From: Nitrospira sp. CR1.3
GTDB taxonomy: Bacteria; Nitrospirota; Nitrospiria; Nitrospirales; Nitrospiraceae
Reading direction: 5' to 3'
Assembly (NCBI GenBank): GCA_014055525.1
Contig: WIAH01000014.1
Span: 38,292-102,291, forward strand
Length of the DNA stretch: 64,000 bases
The notes beneath the pieces were generated by a model, which worked only from the letters and a program-made list of their open reading frames with translations, ran no database searches and had not been told where the DNA came from. The number at the start of each line of letters is the position of its first letter. Within the stretch, counting starts at the first letter, position 1. The translations under genes were made by a program, and so were the position numbers. Positions 31,436 through 40,269 of this stretch are shown piece by piece.

Positions 31436-32944
31436 CTACTGCGGCGTGGGAACCGCCTGCCGCACCTCGTTGCGGGCTTTTTCCTTCTCGGCCCGCTGTT
31501 CTTCAACCAATTTGTACGCGATGTAATACTTGTAGATGTTCGCCACATAGGTGACCGTCTCCTCGCCGATCCGGCGGGCCGCGATGATCTCGACGTTGTT
31601 GAACCAGACATTCGGATCGAGTCCGCGTTGCTCGGCCTCCTTCCTGAGCTTCTGCACACGAGTCGGCCCGGCATTGTAGGCGGCAAACGAAAAGAGGATC
31701 TTGTTGCGCGTGTCCATCGGCTCGGCTTCGAAAAATTGGTCCCGGAGGTAGCGCATGTACTTGATGCCGGCATGGATGTTCGGTTCTATTTGCGTCACAT
31801 CCCCGGTGTTCATGTCCTTGCCGGTGGCGGGCATCAGCTGCATGACGCCGATGGCGCCGACTTGGCTTCGCGCATTCTGATCGAGCAGTGACTCCTGGTA
31901 CCCCTGGGCGACCATCAAGAGGTAGTCCATATCGTACTGGGCTCCATATTTGCGAAAAAACTCGATCGTCTTCTGGAATTTCTTGATTTCGCCGGCCGAA
32001 GTGGCCTGTTTGACGATTCGTGGGTTGCCGTCGCCGCCGTACTTCTTAACCAACGCCTTTCCGAAGTCGGATTTCTGTCCATGCTTCTTGGCAAATTCGG
32101 CGATTTCCGCCTTCAGTTTCGGGCTGTCCTTGCGGATCATCCAGGCCAGATCCCCGCCCGCATTGACCACGATGCCCTTGTGCGGTTTGAGCTTTTTGAA
32201 AACCTTCGACCAGAGGAGGGCCTGATAGCGATCGACTACGATGATGCCGACGAGGCCGGCATTGACCATTTCCAGCAGGTCGTCATCCTGCAAATCCTCA
32301 GGCGCAGCCTTGAGCGCCACAGGCAGCTTCTGCTCCTGCGCGAACCGCTCGTTGAGACGCTCCAGATGCGTCCAGTAGCTCGACGACTTGCGGACGAACA
32401 CTTCTTTGCCTGATAGATCATCGAGGGATTTCAGCTCGGGCGATGCCGGTCCCGTCACAGCGATTTCCTTGACCCCGCGGAAAAAGGGTTCGCCGAAATC
32501 GATCTGCTCGAGACGCTCCGGCGTCACAGTCAGGATGCCGGCGGCGATATCGCCTCGCCCTTCCAGAAGCGCCGGGATCAGTTGGTCGCGCGCTGTCGGG
32601 ATAAAGACCACATGGGTCAGAATGTGCTTGCCCTTCGTCTTGTGATGATTGTTGACCTCTTCCTGAAAAGCCTTGAGGAGCTCATACTCGCCGCCGGTCT
32701 GCCTGGCGCCGTTGAGCCAGTACGAGGTGCGGGACGGCGCCACAAGCGCGCGAATCACGCGCCGCTCGAGCATGCCGTCAAGGTCACCGGTCCAGGGCTT
32801 CAGGATGAGGGAGGCAGTCAGTTCCTGCCCATCCGGCAGCTGTTGATCGTAGGCGGGTAATGAAAGGGACAGCCACGTGCCGATGCCGGCAGCGAGGACA
32901 AGAGGAAGCTTCATTGAGAAAGTCCGCTTGGAATGAAGCGCCAT
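31436..32944 (-). CDS. membrane-bound lytic transglycosylase F-like protein
   Basis: The protein joins an N-terminal solute-binding (SBP_bac_3) domain with a C-terminal lytic transglycosylase domain, as in MltF. The binding-domain block GDIAAGILTVTPERLEQI and DFGEPFFRG precedes the SLT block with catalytic Glu in VAQGYQESLLDQNA and VGAIGVMQLMPATG. It cleaves peptidoglycan glycan strands in the periplasm. The ATG at 32944 is chosen since the frame upstream lacks ribosome-binding signals, but a start at MKLPLV would also place the signal peptide first. Confidence 0.9.
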   Translation of the reverse strand: MALHSKRTFSMKLPLVLAAGIGTWLSLSLPAYDQQLPDGQELTASLILKPWTGDLDGMLERRVIRALVAPSRTSYWLNGARQTGGEYELLKAFQEEVNNHHKTKGKHILTHVVFIPTARDQLIPALLEGRGDIAAGILTVTPERLEQIDFGEPFFRGVKEIAVTGPASPELKSLDDLSGKEVFVRKSSSYWTHLERLNERFAQEQKLPVALKAAPEDLQDDDLLEMVNAGLVGIIVVDRYQALLWSKVFKKLKPHKGIVVNAGGDLAWMIRKDSPKLKAEIAEFAKKHGQKSDFGKALVKKYGGDGNPRIVKQATSAGEIKKFQKTIEFFRKYGAQYDMDYLLMVAQGYQESLLDQNARSQVGAIGVMQLMPATGKDMNTGDVTQIEPNIHAGIKYMRYLRDQFFEAEPMDTRNKILFSFAAYNAGPTRVQKLRKEAEQRGLDPNVWFNNVEIIAARRIGEETVTYVANIYKYYIAYKLVEEQRAEKEKARNEVRQAVPTPQ

Positions 32945-33003
32945 CACGCCACTCATCGGCGCGAGGCTACCATTGCAGATAGATGAGGTCAAGAATGCGC
33001 GAG

Positions 33004-34005
33004 CTAGAAGCTCGCGAACATGTAGCGGACACCGACTTCAACGTTCCAGTCGTACGCTCCAAGTACGCTTTGCCCCCAGATTCCGACTCCGGGACGGACG
33101 AAGGCGCCCAATCGTCCGACAATACTTCTGCCGAGCTCGAATTCCATCGTCATGCTGCTCTTGGCATTCTGCTCCCAATTGATCTGCCAGACCGCCTGCA
33201 CGACGGTCCACCACTTCTGGCCCCAGAACGAATTCACTTGAGCAATACCCCGCATGAGCGAGACGTCTCTGCGGGACGGGTCTCCTCCAACGGATGTCTG
33301 ATATTGCAAGAGTCCGATCAAGAAGGATTCCCATCGTGGAATAAATCTGGCCGTCGCCAGCGCGGGGCCGACCGTATACTTGCCGAGACCGAGCCCGCTT
33401 TCGGCTGCAGTCGGAAACGTGGCCAGCGCGCCGATCAACACGGCATATTCCGGCGTATTGTACGCCCGCCATCCGGCAATGACGGAAAGATCGCTCGTGC
33501 CTTGGGCGGAGGTTGCGCCGGAGCGATTCGGATCGCTCCACTTCAAGAAGGGCATCTCCGTTCGGAGGAGCCAGTTGCCACGGAACGGAATATCCACCCG
33601 AGCCACCGTGTCGACGGCCCGCGCGCCCTCGGGGAGATCAAGATATTGGCTGGTCAGCTGGACACGCCCGACGATAGCCGTGGGGTCTGTCCCATACTTG
33701 GCCGCCAGTCTTCGAAGCTCCTCGGCTTCGGCTTCTTGCTCAGGCGTCAGGCCTTTTGGTCCGATGCGCTTAAGTAAACGCTCCCTGCGAGGCTTGTCGG
33801 CGGCGGGGGCAGAATCTGTCGATTCGACTTCCGGACCCGGAGCAGATTCATCCCCCGCCTGCTGCGCCTCGACCTGCTCTGGTTCGCCGGGGATATCGCC
33901 TGAGCCGACTTCACCCTTAGCCCGCTCCGGACCGTTCAGTGACAGCACCGCGAAGATGACCACAGCGACGCCGAATCCGGGATGATGGCATCGCCGGTCT
34001 CTCAT
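33004..34005 (-). CDS. outer-membrane beta-barrel protein with acidic linker
   Basis: The 333-residue protein has a signal peptide, then a flexible stretch rich in Glu, Pro and Ala and a basic helix (KPRRERLLKRIG). The strands of a barrel follow (NWLLRTEMPFLKW, FIPRWESFLIGLLQYQTS, WWTVVQAVWQINWEQN), ending in VEVGVRYMFASF. The layout is like outer-membrane transport proteins of the MetA/phenol type, without clear family motifs. It follows the SYLF protein gene at a distance of about 150 bases. Confidence 0.82.
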   Translation of the reverse strand: MRDRRCHHPGFGVAVVIFAVLSLNGPERAKGEVGSGDIPGEPEQVEAQQAGDESAPGPEVESTDSAPAADKPRRERLLKRIGPKGLTPEQEAEAEELRRLAAKYGTDPTAIVGRVQLTSQYLDLPEGARAVDTVARVDIPFRGNWLLRTEMPFLKWSDPNRSGATSAQGTSDLSVIAGWRAYNTPEYAVLIGALATFPTAAESGLGLGKYTVGPALATARFIPRWESFLIGLLQYQTSVGGDPSRRDVSLMRGIAQVNSFWGQKWWTVVQAVWQINWEQNAKSSMTMEFELGRSIVGRLGAFVRPGVGIWGQSVLGAYDWNVEVGVRYMFASF

Positions 34006-34152
34006 CAGGCTGTTACGCTCTCACACGTTCCATGACGCGGGAAGGGCGAAACGAGTTGGCCGCAAACACCAGCGACTGAATTCTCAACTCCACGCCTGTC
34101 TCGCGTGTCCCGCCCCTCTCGCGATTCGCGCCGACCACAAGGCGACGGTCTC

Positions 34153-34869
34153 TTACTTCATCAGCTTCTCGGCTGCCTCGCGGAGCGGGAGCGACTTGGG
34201 ATTGCCGACGTCTTTCTTCACGACAATGTCCGTCGGTCGAACCTCTTTTCCGTAATAGGCCTTGTTGGAATCGTTGGAAACGGAGACCAGCGATCCGTCC
34301 GCGGCGATTCCGCCGAACGCGCCTTTCTTCTTCGCGTAGGCCACGATATCGGCAGCGATCCCCTTCGCCGAGACCCCGGCGCCGACCGGACCGGCTGCGA
34401 TGCCTGCGTTCGCTCCAAGTTTGAAGTCGTTCGAATAGAACTCCTCCAGTCCCTTTTGCGTCCTGACGACGAGGACCATTTCTGAAACATCGCCCCCGAT
34501 CTGCAGGCCGAAGCTGGCCGATCCGATGTTGTAGAAGACCGGGTCGCTCCATTTTCCGGACTTCTCATCGCGAACAATCAGAACGCCGCTGCCGCCCGCG
34601 CCGCCGATGATGAACGCTCCTCTCATGAATTGGGGGATGATGAAGAGGCCCTTGGCGTCTTTCCCCATTTCTTTCAAGGCCCCCTTCATGCCTTCATCGG
34701 CCGTGAAGGCCTCTAAGGTCATCCTCGCCTTGTCCACCAGCTGCTGTTGCTCCGGCGCATTCACCGAGAAGGCCGGGCCGGCAGACAACAGACTAAGCGA
34801 TGCCGCCAGTCCGAAACCAATCGCCAATAACATGCCCCGCGAATTTACCCCTGTCGATCCTCTCACCAT
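34153..34869 (-). CDS. SYLF/Ysc84-type lipid-binding protein (second of three)
   Basis: From the ATG at 34869 (AGGAGG upstream) the 238-residue exported protein carries a full SYLF domain: KGLFIIPQFMRGAFIIGGAG, W-S-D-P-V-F-Y-N-I-G-S-A-S-F-G-L-Q-I-G, and V-L-V-V-R-T-Q-K-G-L-E. It ends in YYGKEVRPTDIVVKK. The periplasmic location separates it from the eukaryotic Ysc84 relatives. Closest in window to the 53009-53722 product. Confidence 0.9.
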   Translation of the reverse strand: MVRGSTGVNSRGMLLAIGFGLAASLSLLSAGPAFSVNAPEQQQLVDKARMTLEAFTADEGMKGALKEMGKDAKGLFIIPQFMRGAFIIGGAGGSGVLIVRDEKSGKWSDPVFYNIGSASFGLQIGGDVSEMVLVVRTQKGLEEFYSNDFKLGANAGIAAGPVGAGVSAKGIAADIVAYAKKKGAFGGIAADGSLVSVSNDSNKAYYGKEVRPTDIVVKKDVGNPKSLPLREAAEKLMK

Positions 34870-35021
34870 GTTCCCGATCCTCCTGTGATTGAATGAAAGG
34901 CCCCTTCCGGCCCCAATGCTTTCTGCTACTCGTGACAGTACGGACGAAAAGCTAATGGAACGGCTCACAAAAGTAAAGTGGAGAAAAGTCGCCGAGGACG
35001 GCGCCTTCGCAAGTGAGCAGC

Positions 35022-35804
35022 CTATTGCCCTGCCGGAGGTGAAGCAGGGGCTTTGGCAGGTGCTTCCTCTTCCTCAGTATCAGGCCCGACGAGCGAATCA
35101 ATGAGGTTGTTCGTAGGAGAGTAACGAGACGACGTCCTGTCACGAGCAAAATCTGAAATGATGCTGCCCCAGGTAATTCGTCCCGCCTCTCTCAGGTAAA
35201 CAGGATCTTCAGACAACGCCTCCTCCTGGAACGATCCCTCCGCCGTTGAAGCCCAGAGGAGATCGCCGGTTTCGGTATCCCAGACTTGCAGCGCCAATCG
35301 AATGATGCTCGAGCGAATCCGCACGACATTGATTTCAAGAGCCGGCACCTTCCAACGGTCGTACAACGTTTGCGTGAAGGCCGCGAGTCGAGGCTGGAGG
35401 ACGTACCGTACGCCCAATGCAGCCCCTATTTTTTGCAGCGAATCCCGCGCCAGAATATTGCTTTGTTCGTAATCCATCCTCATGCGGGTGTACTCGGCCG
35501 CCAGTCCCTGCCGATTGATTCGGGAGGCGGCCTCGATGGGAGATACCAGGCGCATGTGGGGAGCCACGCGCTCAATCACCCGCTTGAGCGAAAGGGCAAG
35601 ACCGACCTCATTGCCGTGAAGACCAGGCGATGTGAGGGCTTCCAGTATCCCGACCGGCTGCTGCTTCAAGACGGCAATGGAGAATTCATCATGCTTCTTG
35701 GTCGATTCCGTTCTCACCTCCCACAGATACACCGATCCCGGACAACCGGCGAGACAAATAAGTATGAGCAACAGACTCGTATGCAACAGGTACCGGTTCA
35801 GCAT
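35022..35804 (-). CDS. outer-envelope lipoprotein, paralogue of 1711-2460
   Basis: The 260-residue lipoprotein (lipobox I-C-L-A-G-C) matches the 1711-2460 product in W.VRT.ST, R-I-N-R-Q-G-L-A, SNILAR, R-Y-V-L-Q-P-R-L and RLALQVWDTETGDLLW. It has an extra acidic and Ala/Pro-rich tail (DTEEEEAPAKAP). Probably of the same platform type. It is the last gene of the unit that starts with the GH13 protein. Confidence 0.84.
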   Translation of the reverse strand: MLNRYLLHTSLLLILICLAGCPGSVYLWEVRTESTKKHDEFSIAVLKQQPVGILEALTSPGLHGNEVGLALSLKRVIERVAPHMRLVSPIEAASRINRQGLAAEYTRMRMDYEQSNILARDSLQKIGAALGVRYVLQPRLAAFTQTLYDRWKVPALEINVVRIRSSIIRLALQVWDTETGDLLWASTAEGSFQEEALSEDPVYLREAGRITWGSIISDFARDRTSSRYSPTNNLIDSLVGPDTEEEEAPAKAPASPPAGQ

Positions 35805-35823
35805 CGGAATCGCTCTTCGCCTC

Positions 35824-37023
35824 CTACAGCACTACCTTCAACAATAATGAAAAGACCTCTCCCATCGGCACCAGAGAAGCCAGCACCGGCACCAACGGAA
35901 GCAATGCCGTCACGATGAGTTTCAGCACATCCTCTTTCTGCAGCGGAAAAATCGACATATTGCGCACCGCGTTGACCGAATGTCCGAGATGGGTGACGGA
36001 ACGGAAATCGAGCATGCTCGATTCAAGGTCCTCCTTAACCGGAGCGTCGCGGAGCCATTTTCCCTCAACCTGCTGAATCTGCCGACAGGCCAACGCTCCG
36101 TACTCGAAGACGCCCTTTTCTTTCGCCTCGTACAAGGCCCGCATGAACAACAACAAGGGTCCCACAATCAAGATCAGGATGAAGACTAGAAACGCGATGA
36201 CATGCCATTCGTATTGGAGCGGTGAGTCTCCTTCGTAGACGACGAAATCAGCCATCGTGCCGGCGATGATGGCTCCCTCTGCGAACACGAACGGCGCGAA
36301 GGCTTCTACGGAATTACTCAAGAATGCCAGCCCGCCTGCTCCATCTCGATGGGAAGGCGTGATCTGCAGTTCAAGCTTCGACACCTGCCAGAGAAACCGC
36401 CACCATAACGCAATCCGCAACAGCCATCGCCACAGGAGAAACGAGTAGAGCGGGAAGGCGACCAGAAGATGCCAGTATCCCGCCAACGACAGCGCAACAT
36501 GGCCGTCTCTGATGGGAGCCCGCCAGGTCGGCTCCTGGAGGCCGTAAAGGTATACGATGATGGCGGCACCGCTGTGCAGGTAGGCTAATCCAACCAAAAC
36601 GGCATCCGTCCGTCCGGAACGGCTCACACGCACAGCGTTCCGCACAATGCTGTCGAACTGTGTCCGGGCCTCTTCCTTCACCAGGCGCGCGTCGAGGAAC
36701 TGCCGGACCACAGTGCAGAGCTGATTCCCGCAAATGGCTTCCCCGACAAGCAAGACCGGCACGGTGATCAGAAAGCGCACGTTGATGATGAAGTCCATCA
36801 GAAACGATTCCAGGCGTGTCGGCCCAACTGCCAGCCCTTGGACGGCGGCGAGCAAGAGCATCGGCAGCCAGGCCACCAGCAGGGCAAAGAGTACGCGACG
36901 GCCTGTCCGCTGTTGCCCCCCTCGCAGCAGGCCGAGTTTCTCCTCCACACGATAAGCAGGACCGCCGTCGAAGAGTGTGTACGACGTGAGAGAGGCGGAT
37001 GCTGATGAATCTTCTTGCGCCAT
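35824..37023 (-). CDS. polytopic membrane protein of unknown function
   Basis: From the ATG at 37023 the 399-residue protein shows about six hydrophobic helices (VLFALLVAWLPMLLLAAVQ, FLITVPVLLVGEAICG, YWHLLVAFPLYSFLLW and VIAFLVFILILIVGPLLLF are the clearest). A large cytoplasmic or periplasmic loop carries ARTQFDSIVRNAVRVSRSG. It starts 25 bases after the GH13 stop and is followed 19 bases later by a lipoprotein gene. I recognise no family. Confidence 0.78.
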   Translation of the reverse strand: MAQEDSSASASLTSYTLFDGGPAYRVEEKLGLLRGGQQRTGRRVLFALLVAWLPMLLLAAVQGLAVGPTRLESFLMDFIINVRFLITVPVLLVGEAICGNQLCTVVRQFLDARLVKEEARTQFDSIVRNAVRVSRSGRTDAVLVGLAYLHSGAAIIVYLYGLQEPTWRAPIRDGHVALSLAGYWHLLVAFPLYSFLLWRWLLRIALWWRFLWQVSKLELQITPSHRDGAGGLAFLSNSVEAFAPFVFAEGAIIAGTMADFVVYEGDSPLQYEWHVIAFLVFILILIVGPLLLFMRALYEAKEKGVFEYGALACRQIQQVEGKWLRDAPVKEDLESSMLDFRSVTHLGHSVNAVRNMSIFPLQKEDVLKLIVTALLPLVPVLASLVPMGEVFSLLLKVVL

Positions 37024-37048
37024 CAGAGACGATATGAGCAAAAGGTTT

Positions 37049-38518
37049 TTAAAATTTCAGGACGTGATAACGCCATGCCTCAAGATCCACATAGAGCCCG
37101 GAATGCTGAAGCAAGGTTCCATCCCGCTCGTAGACCTCCCCGGTCAAAGCGTCAGTCAGCCGCCATGACCGTCCGGCGAGATCGCCCCAGGGGACGCGAA
37201 CCTGCTCTTGGGCCCTATGATCGGAAAGATTGACCACGATCAGGTGCCGCTCATTGTCTTTCCTCCAGCACCAGGCCACCAGGCTCATGTAGCTGTTGTT
37301 GTCCGGCCAGCCGGTTCGTTCGCAGAGTTTCCACTCGCCTTCCTTGAGGTCGGTGCTGCGAAAGAGCCGGAGAAGGTTGCGGTAGAACTCTTGAAGGCTC
37401 TGGTCCGGAGTTTCATCGGGACGGCGCCGCAGAAACACCGGAAGCCTCACGCGACGGCCCTCGAATTGCCCTTCATGGAACAGCCTAGCGCCCGGCAAGG
37501 TGGCTGCGGTGAGCGCGGCGGCACGGATCTTCTCTAGGTGAAAGGTCGAAGCCGCCCGGGGTTCGTCGTGATTCTCTATAAAACGGACCAGTTTCTCCTG
37601 ATACCCGAGGTCTGCGCAGAGATGCAGCCGAACGGTCTCGGCATCGTTATGCTCCAGGCGATCGTAGAGCCGCTTGTCGTAGCAGTAATCGAACCCCTGT
37701 TGTTGCAGCTCCCACTCCATATCCCAATAGGCTTCGGCCATAAACAGGACTTGGGGGTGCCGTTTCCGGACCGCCTTGATCAGATCAGGCCAGTATTCGG
37801 TCGGCGGTTTAGCGCCGGCGCGATCTCTCCAGGTCCGCTCGAAAATGGCATTGATCAGCAGCATGGCCATATCGCAGCGCATCCCGTCGCACTGATCGGC
37901 GATCGACGTCACGGTTTCAGCCGTCGCTTTGCGCAAACCGCTGTTGAAGGCGTTCAATTGCAACACATCCGGCCAGGCGGGAAAATAGGGATCCCGGCCG
38001 CAGGCCAATACCTTGCCGCCGGCCTGGATAAAATCGTTCGGCTGCCGCGCCAGATCATCGGCGCTGCCCTGAATGAAATAGTCCGGATGCTCCGTGACCC
38101 AGGGGTGATCCGGCGCCACGTGATTCGGCACGAAATCCAGAATCAGCTTCATCCCTCTGTCCGCGAGCATCTTTCTCGCCTTCGCGAGCCCTTCAGGACC
38201 TCCCAGTTGCTGATCCACGACATACCGCCTGACGCAGTAGGGCGAGCCCACATTGTCCTGCGGCGCAAAATCCGGCAGCGCCCGGCGGAAGTCCTTCAAC
38301 AGCCCCTCGTTGCGCATGGAGATGGCGATGCCGGCGGGACTGCGTTCCCAGACGCCCATGAACCAAACCGCGTCGAAGCCGTAGGTCGCAATGGCATCCC
38401 ACTCCTGCGCCGGCACCGTTGCCAGCGTGATGCGCTCTCGCTGCTTCTTGCTCAGCTCGAACAGCCAGACCCAGGTGTTGATTTCATAGATGACCGGATG
38501 CTTCCGCCAACCGTTCAT
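37049..38518 (-). CDS. GH13 alpha-amylase-family enzyme
   Basis: The 489-residue cytoplasmic protein has the (beta/alpha)8 GH13 features: ILDFVPNHVA (conserved region I), catalytic nucleophile Asp in CDGMRCDMAML, general acid Glu in LFMAEAYWD, and the third carboxylate in FIENHDEPRAA. The N-terminus begins directly at HPVIYEINTWVWLFEL. The C-terminal beta domain ends in DLEAWRYHVLKF. It would act on alpha-glucosidic bonds of glycogen, starch or maltodextrin; a precise specificity cannot be stated. AAAGGTGAG precedes the ATG. Confidence 0.92.
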   Translation of the reverse strand: MNGWRKHPVIYEINTWVWLFELSKKQRERITLATVPAQEWDAIATYGFDAVWFMGVWERSPAGIAISMRNEGLLKDFRRALPDFAPQDNVGSPYCVRRYVVDQQLGGPEGLAKARKMLADRGMKLILDFVPNHVAPDHPWVTEHPDYFIQGSADDLARQPNDFIQAGGKVLACGRDPYFPAWPDVLQLNAFNSGLRKATAETVTSIADQCDGMRCDMAMLLINAIFERTWRDRAGAKPPTEYWPDLIKAVRKRHPQVLFMAEAYWDMEWELQQQGFDYCYDKRLYDRLEHNDAETVRLHLCADLGYQEKLVRFIENHDEPRAASTFHLEKIRAAALTAATLPGARLFHEGQFEGRRVRLPVFLRRRPDETPDQSLQEFYRNLLRLFRSTDLKEGEWKLCERTGWPDNNSYMSLVAWCWRKDNERHLIVVNLSDHRAQEQVRVPWGDLAGRSWRLTDALTGEVYERDGTLLQHSGLYVDLEAWRYHVLKF

Positions 38519-38529
38519 GCCTCACCTTT

Positions 38530-38651
38530 CTTGAACGCAGCCTTCTTGCCCTCTCTTCCAATGCCTTCTCGGCATCCTGGAAGCCGTAGAGCTGGATGAT
38601 TTTCGCCGCGCACCTGGTCCAGCCGGTCTGATGTTGACCATCAGGCCCTTC
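38530..38651 (-). pseudogene. GH63-like glucosidase C-terminal remnant
   Basis: Directly after the stop of the patatin gene the same frame reads GQHQTGWTRCAAKIIQLYGF and A-E-K-A-L-E-E-R-A-R-R. The HQTGWT core and following helix match the C-terminal end of the GH63-like enzyme encoded at 40270-43023 (SHQTGWTGLIGRLLQI). At the DNA level an 18-base stretch (GGTCCAGCCGGTCTGATG on the plus strand) is identical in both. It is a tail fragment of a second copy. Confidence 0.6.
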
Positions 38652-40100
38652 TCATTGGAGAGGAGCTTCCAGGAACTTCCTAATCTTCGTCTCGTTCTGG
38701 GCGACCACCTTGGCGGCCGCAGCGATCGTGAGATCGCGGTCACACGGGGAGGCCAACCAAAGCCGCGTTGCGATCCCAGCCAAACGCCGGACGACCTCCC
38801 TAGGCTGCTTCATTGTGCCGGCATCCGTGCGGCAGGAGTCTGGCAGATCGCTCAGATCCGCCTTCCATTCCGTATCCGTGTGCCGAAGCGTAACCAGCGC
38901 GAGCTGGCTTGGATCAGGCAGGAGCCCGTGCCGCTGAGCGAGTCTGAGAAACCAGGCCCGGTACGCCGTGGCCCGCTCCTCCATGATGCTCGGAATCCGA
39001 GAGAAGTCGTAACTGAACAGCGTGAAGCCTTCGGCCCGGTGGTTCAATTCTTCCCCGCCCACATCAAAGGGAAAGGAACTGTCGAGCGAAATCATGAGCG
39101 CGCGCCTGGTCTTGCCTCCCTGCAGCTTTCTCAACGACACCATGAGCAGTGATTCAATTCCGGTGTTGTCGGCCAAGCCTCCGTCTCCGGCATGCCAATA
39201 TTGGTCCTGTCCCTCCACGCGAAACGTTATCGGCCCGACCACAGGAGGAAACGACATCGAACCCACAACCGCACCGGCCAGCGTGATCCGACAGGTGTCG
39301 AGCTTGAGATCTTCCGGCTTCATGGAAATCAACGATTCCCAACGCGACCGGAGTATCCTTTCTGTCTCTTCATCGAGCTTGCGCACACCGGGGACCCGAT
39401 TCAAGTCCGGAAATGGATCATAGTGCAATGTGTCTCGGGGAATGGTGCTCAGAACGAATCGGCGCCCGTTATTATAGAGGGTCGCGTTCACGAGGAGATG
39501 GGGGCTGTCGCCGCTCTCTTCCCGCTTCGCCAGGTCCTTGAATGTCATGCCCTCCAGAAACGATTCGTTCAGAATTTCCGCCAGCGATCTGGCGGTCCAG
39601 GCAGGATTGAACCACCGGTTCCGGAAGAGTTGACGCCTGAGCAACTGCCCCTCGATGTCGGCCTTCATCTGCTCTTTGAATCGGCTGAAAAACTCCCGGT
39701 ACTCCGGCGTCAGGGCGCCGTCCGGTGTGAGGACCGGCACGGCATGCGACGGCTTGCGCGCGACAAAATAACTGGAAGCCATGCTGCCGCCCGAGACGCT
39801 GGAAATGAAGGACACCTGCTCGAGGAGCGACTGCTTCCCCGGTCAGACCCGAATTTTGGCCAACGCCTCCATCGCGCCAGCCGCAAACAGAGCCGCTCGG
39901 CTGCCGCCACCAGAAACACCCAAGCCGATCAGCACCTCGCGATCCTCGGCCGGCGTCAGGCAATCCGGGTGTTCGGCGGTCGGCAGGATCAGAACCGGCG
40001 TCGGCCTGAACCATGCCGCGGCGATCAAGAGGCCGACCGTTCCCACCATACCGACCACAACGTACAGGAACACCTTCCTAACCTCAAACTTCCGTGCCAT
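38652..40100 (-). pseudogene. patatin-like protein gene with an in-frame TGA
   Basis: The gene is open from ATG 40100 to 38652 in one frame, except for a TGA at 39843-39845 (codon 86 of 483). Before the stop lie a transmembrane anchor (YVVVGMVGTVGLLIAAAWF) and the GLGVSGGGSRAALF oxyanion loop. After it lie the nucleophile region SVSGGS (S103), and the DGG of HAGDGGLADN. No base has been gained or lost; only the one codon interrupts. The gene is therefore probably inactive by a point mutation, unless the stop is read through or an error in the sequence. A GTG at 39815 could start a truncated product lacking the first motif. Confidence 0.8.
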
Positions 40101-40269
40101 CAAGGCTCTCTCCCGTCGTTCCCGGCCTCGAGGCTATCGGCATACGGCCAGGGTACAACCGACGATCTGCTGGCTACGGCGCGAATGGTTTCCACGTGCA
40201 TCTGACAGGAATGTCGCCGTGGCGTTGTCCGGCGATTGGTTTGTCGGCCCCACCGCCTCAACCGGCGGG

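Noticed and set aside
39843..39845. Selenocysteine codon in the patatin-like gene
   Set aside because: Family members are not known to use selenocysteine, the position is not catalytic, and no selenocysteine-type stem-loop is evident.
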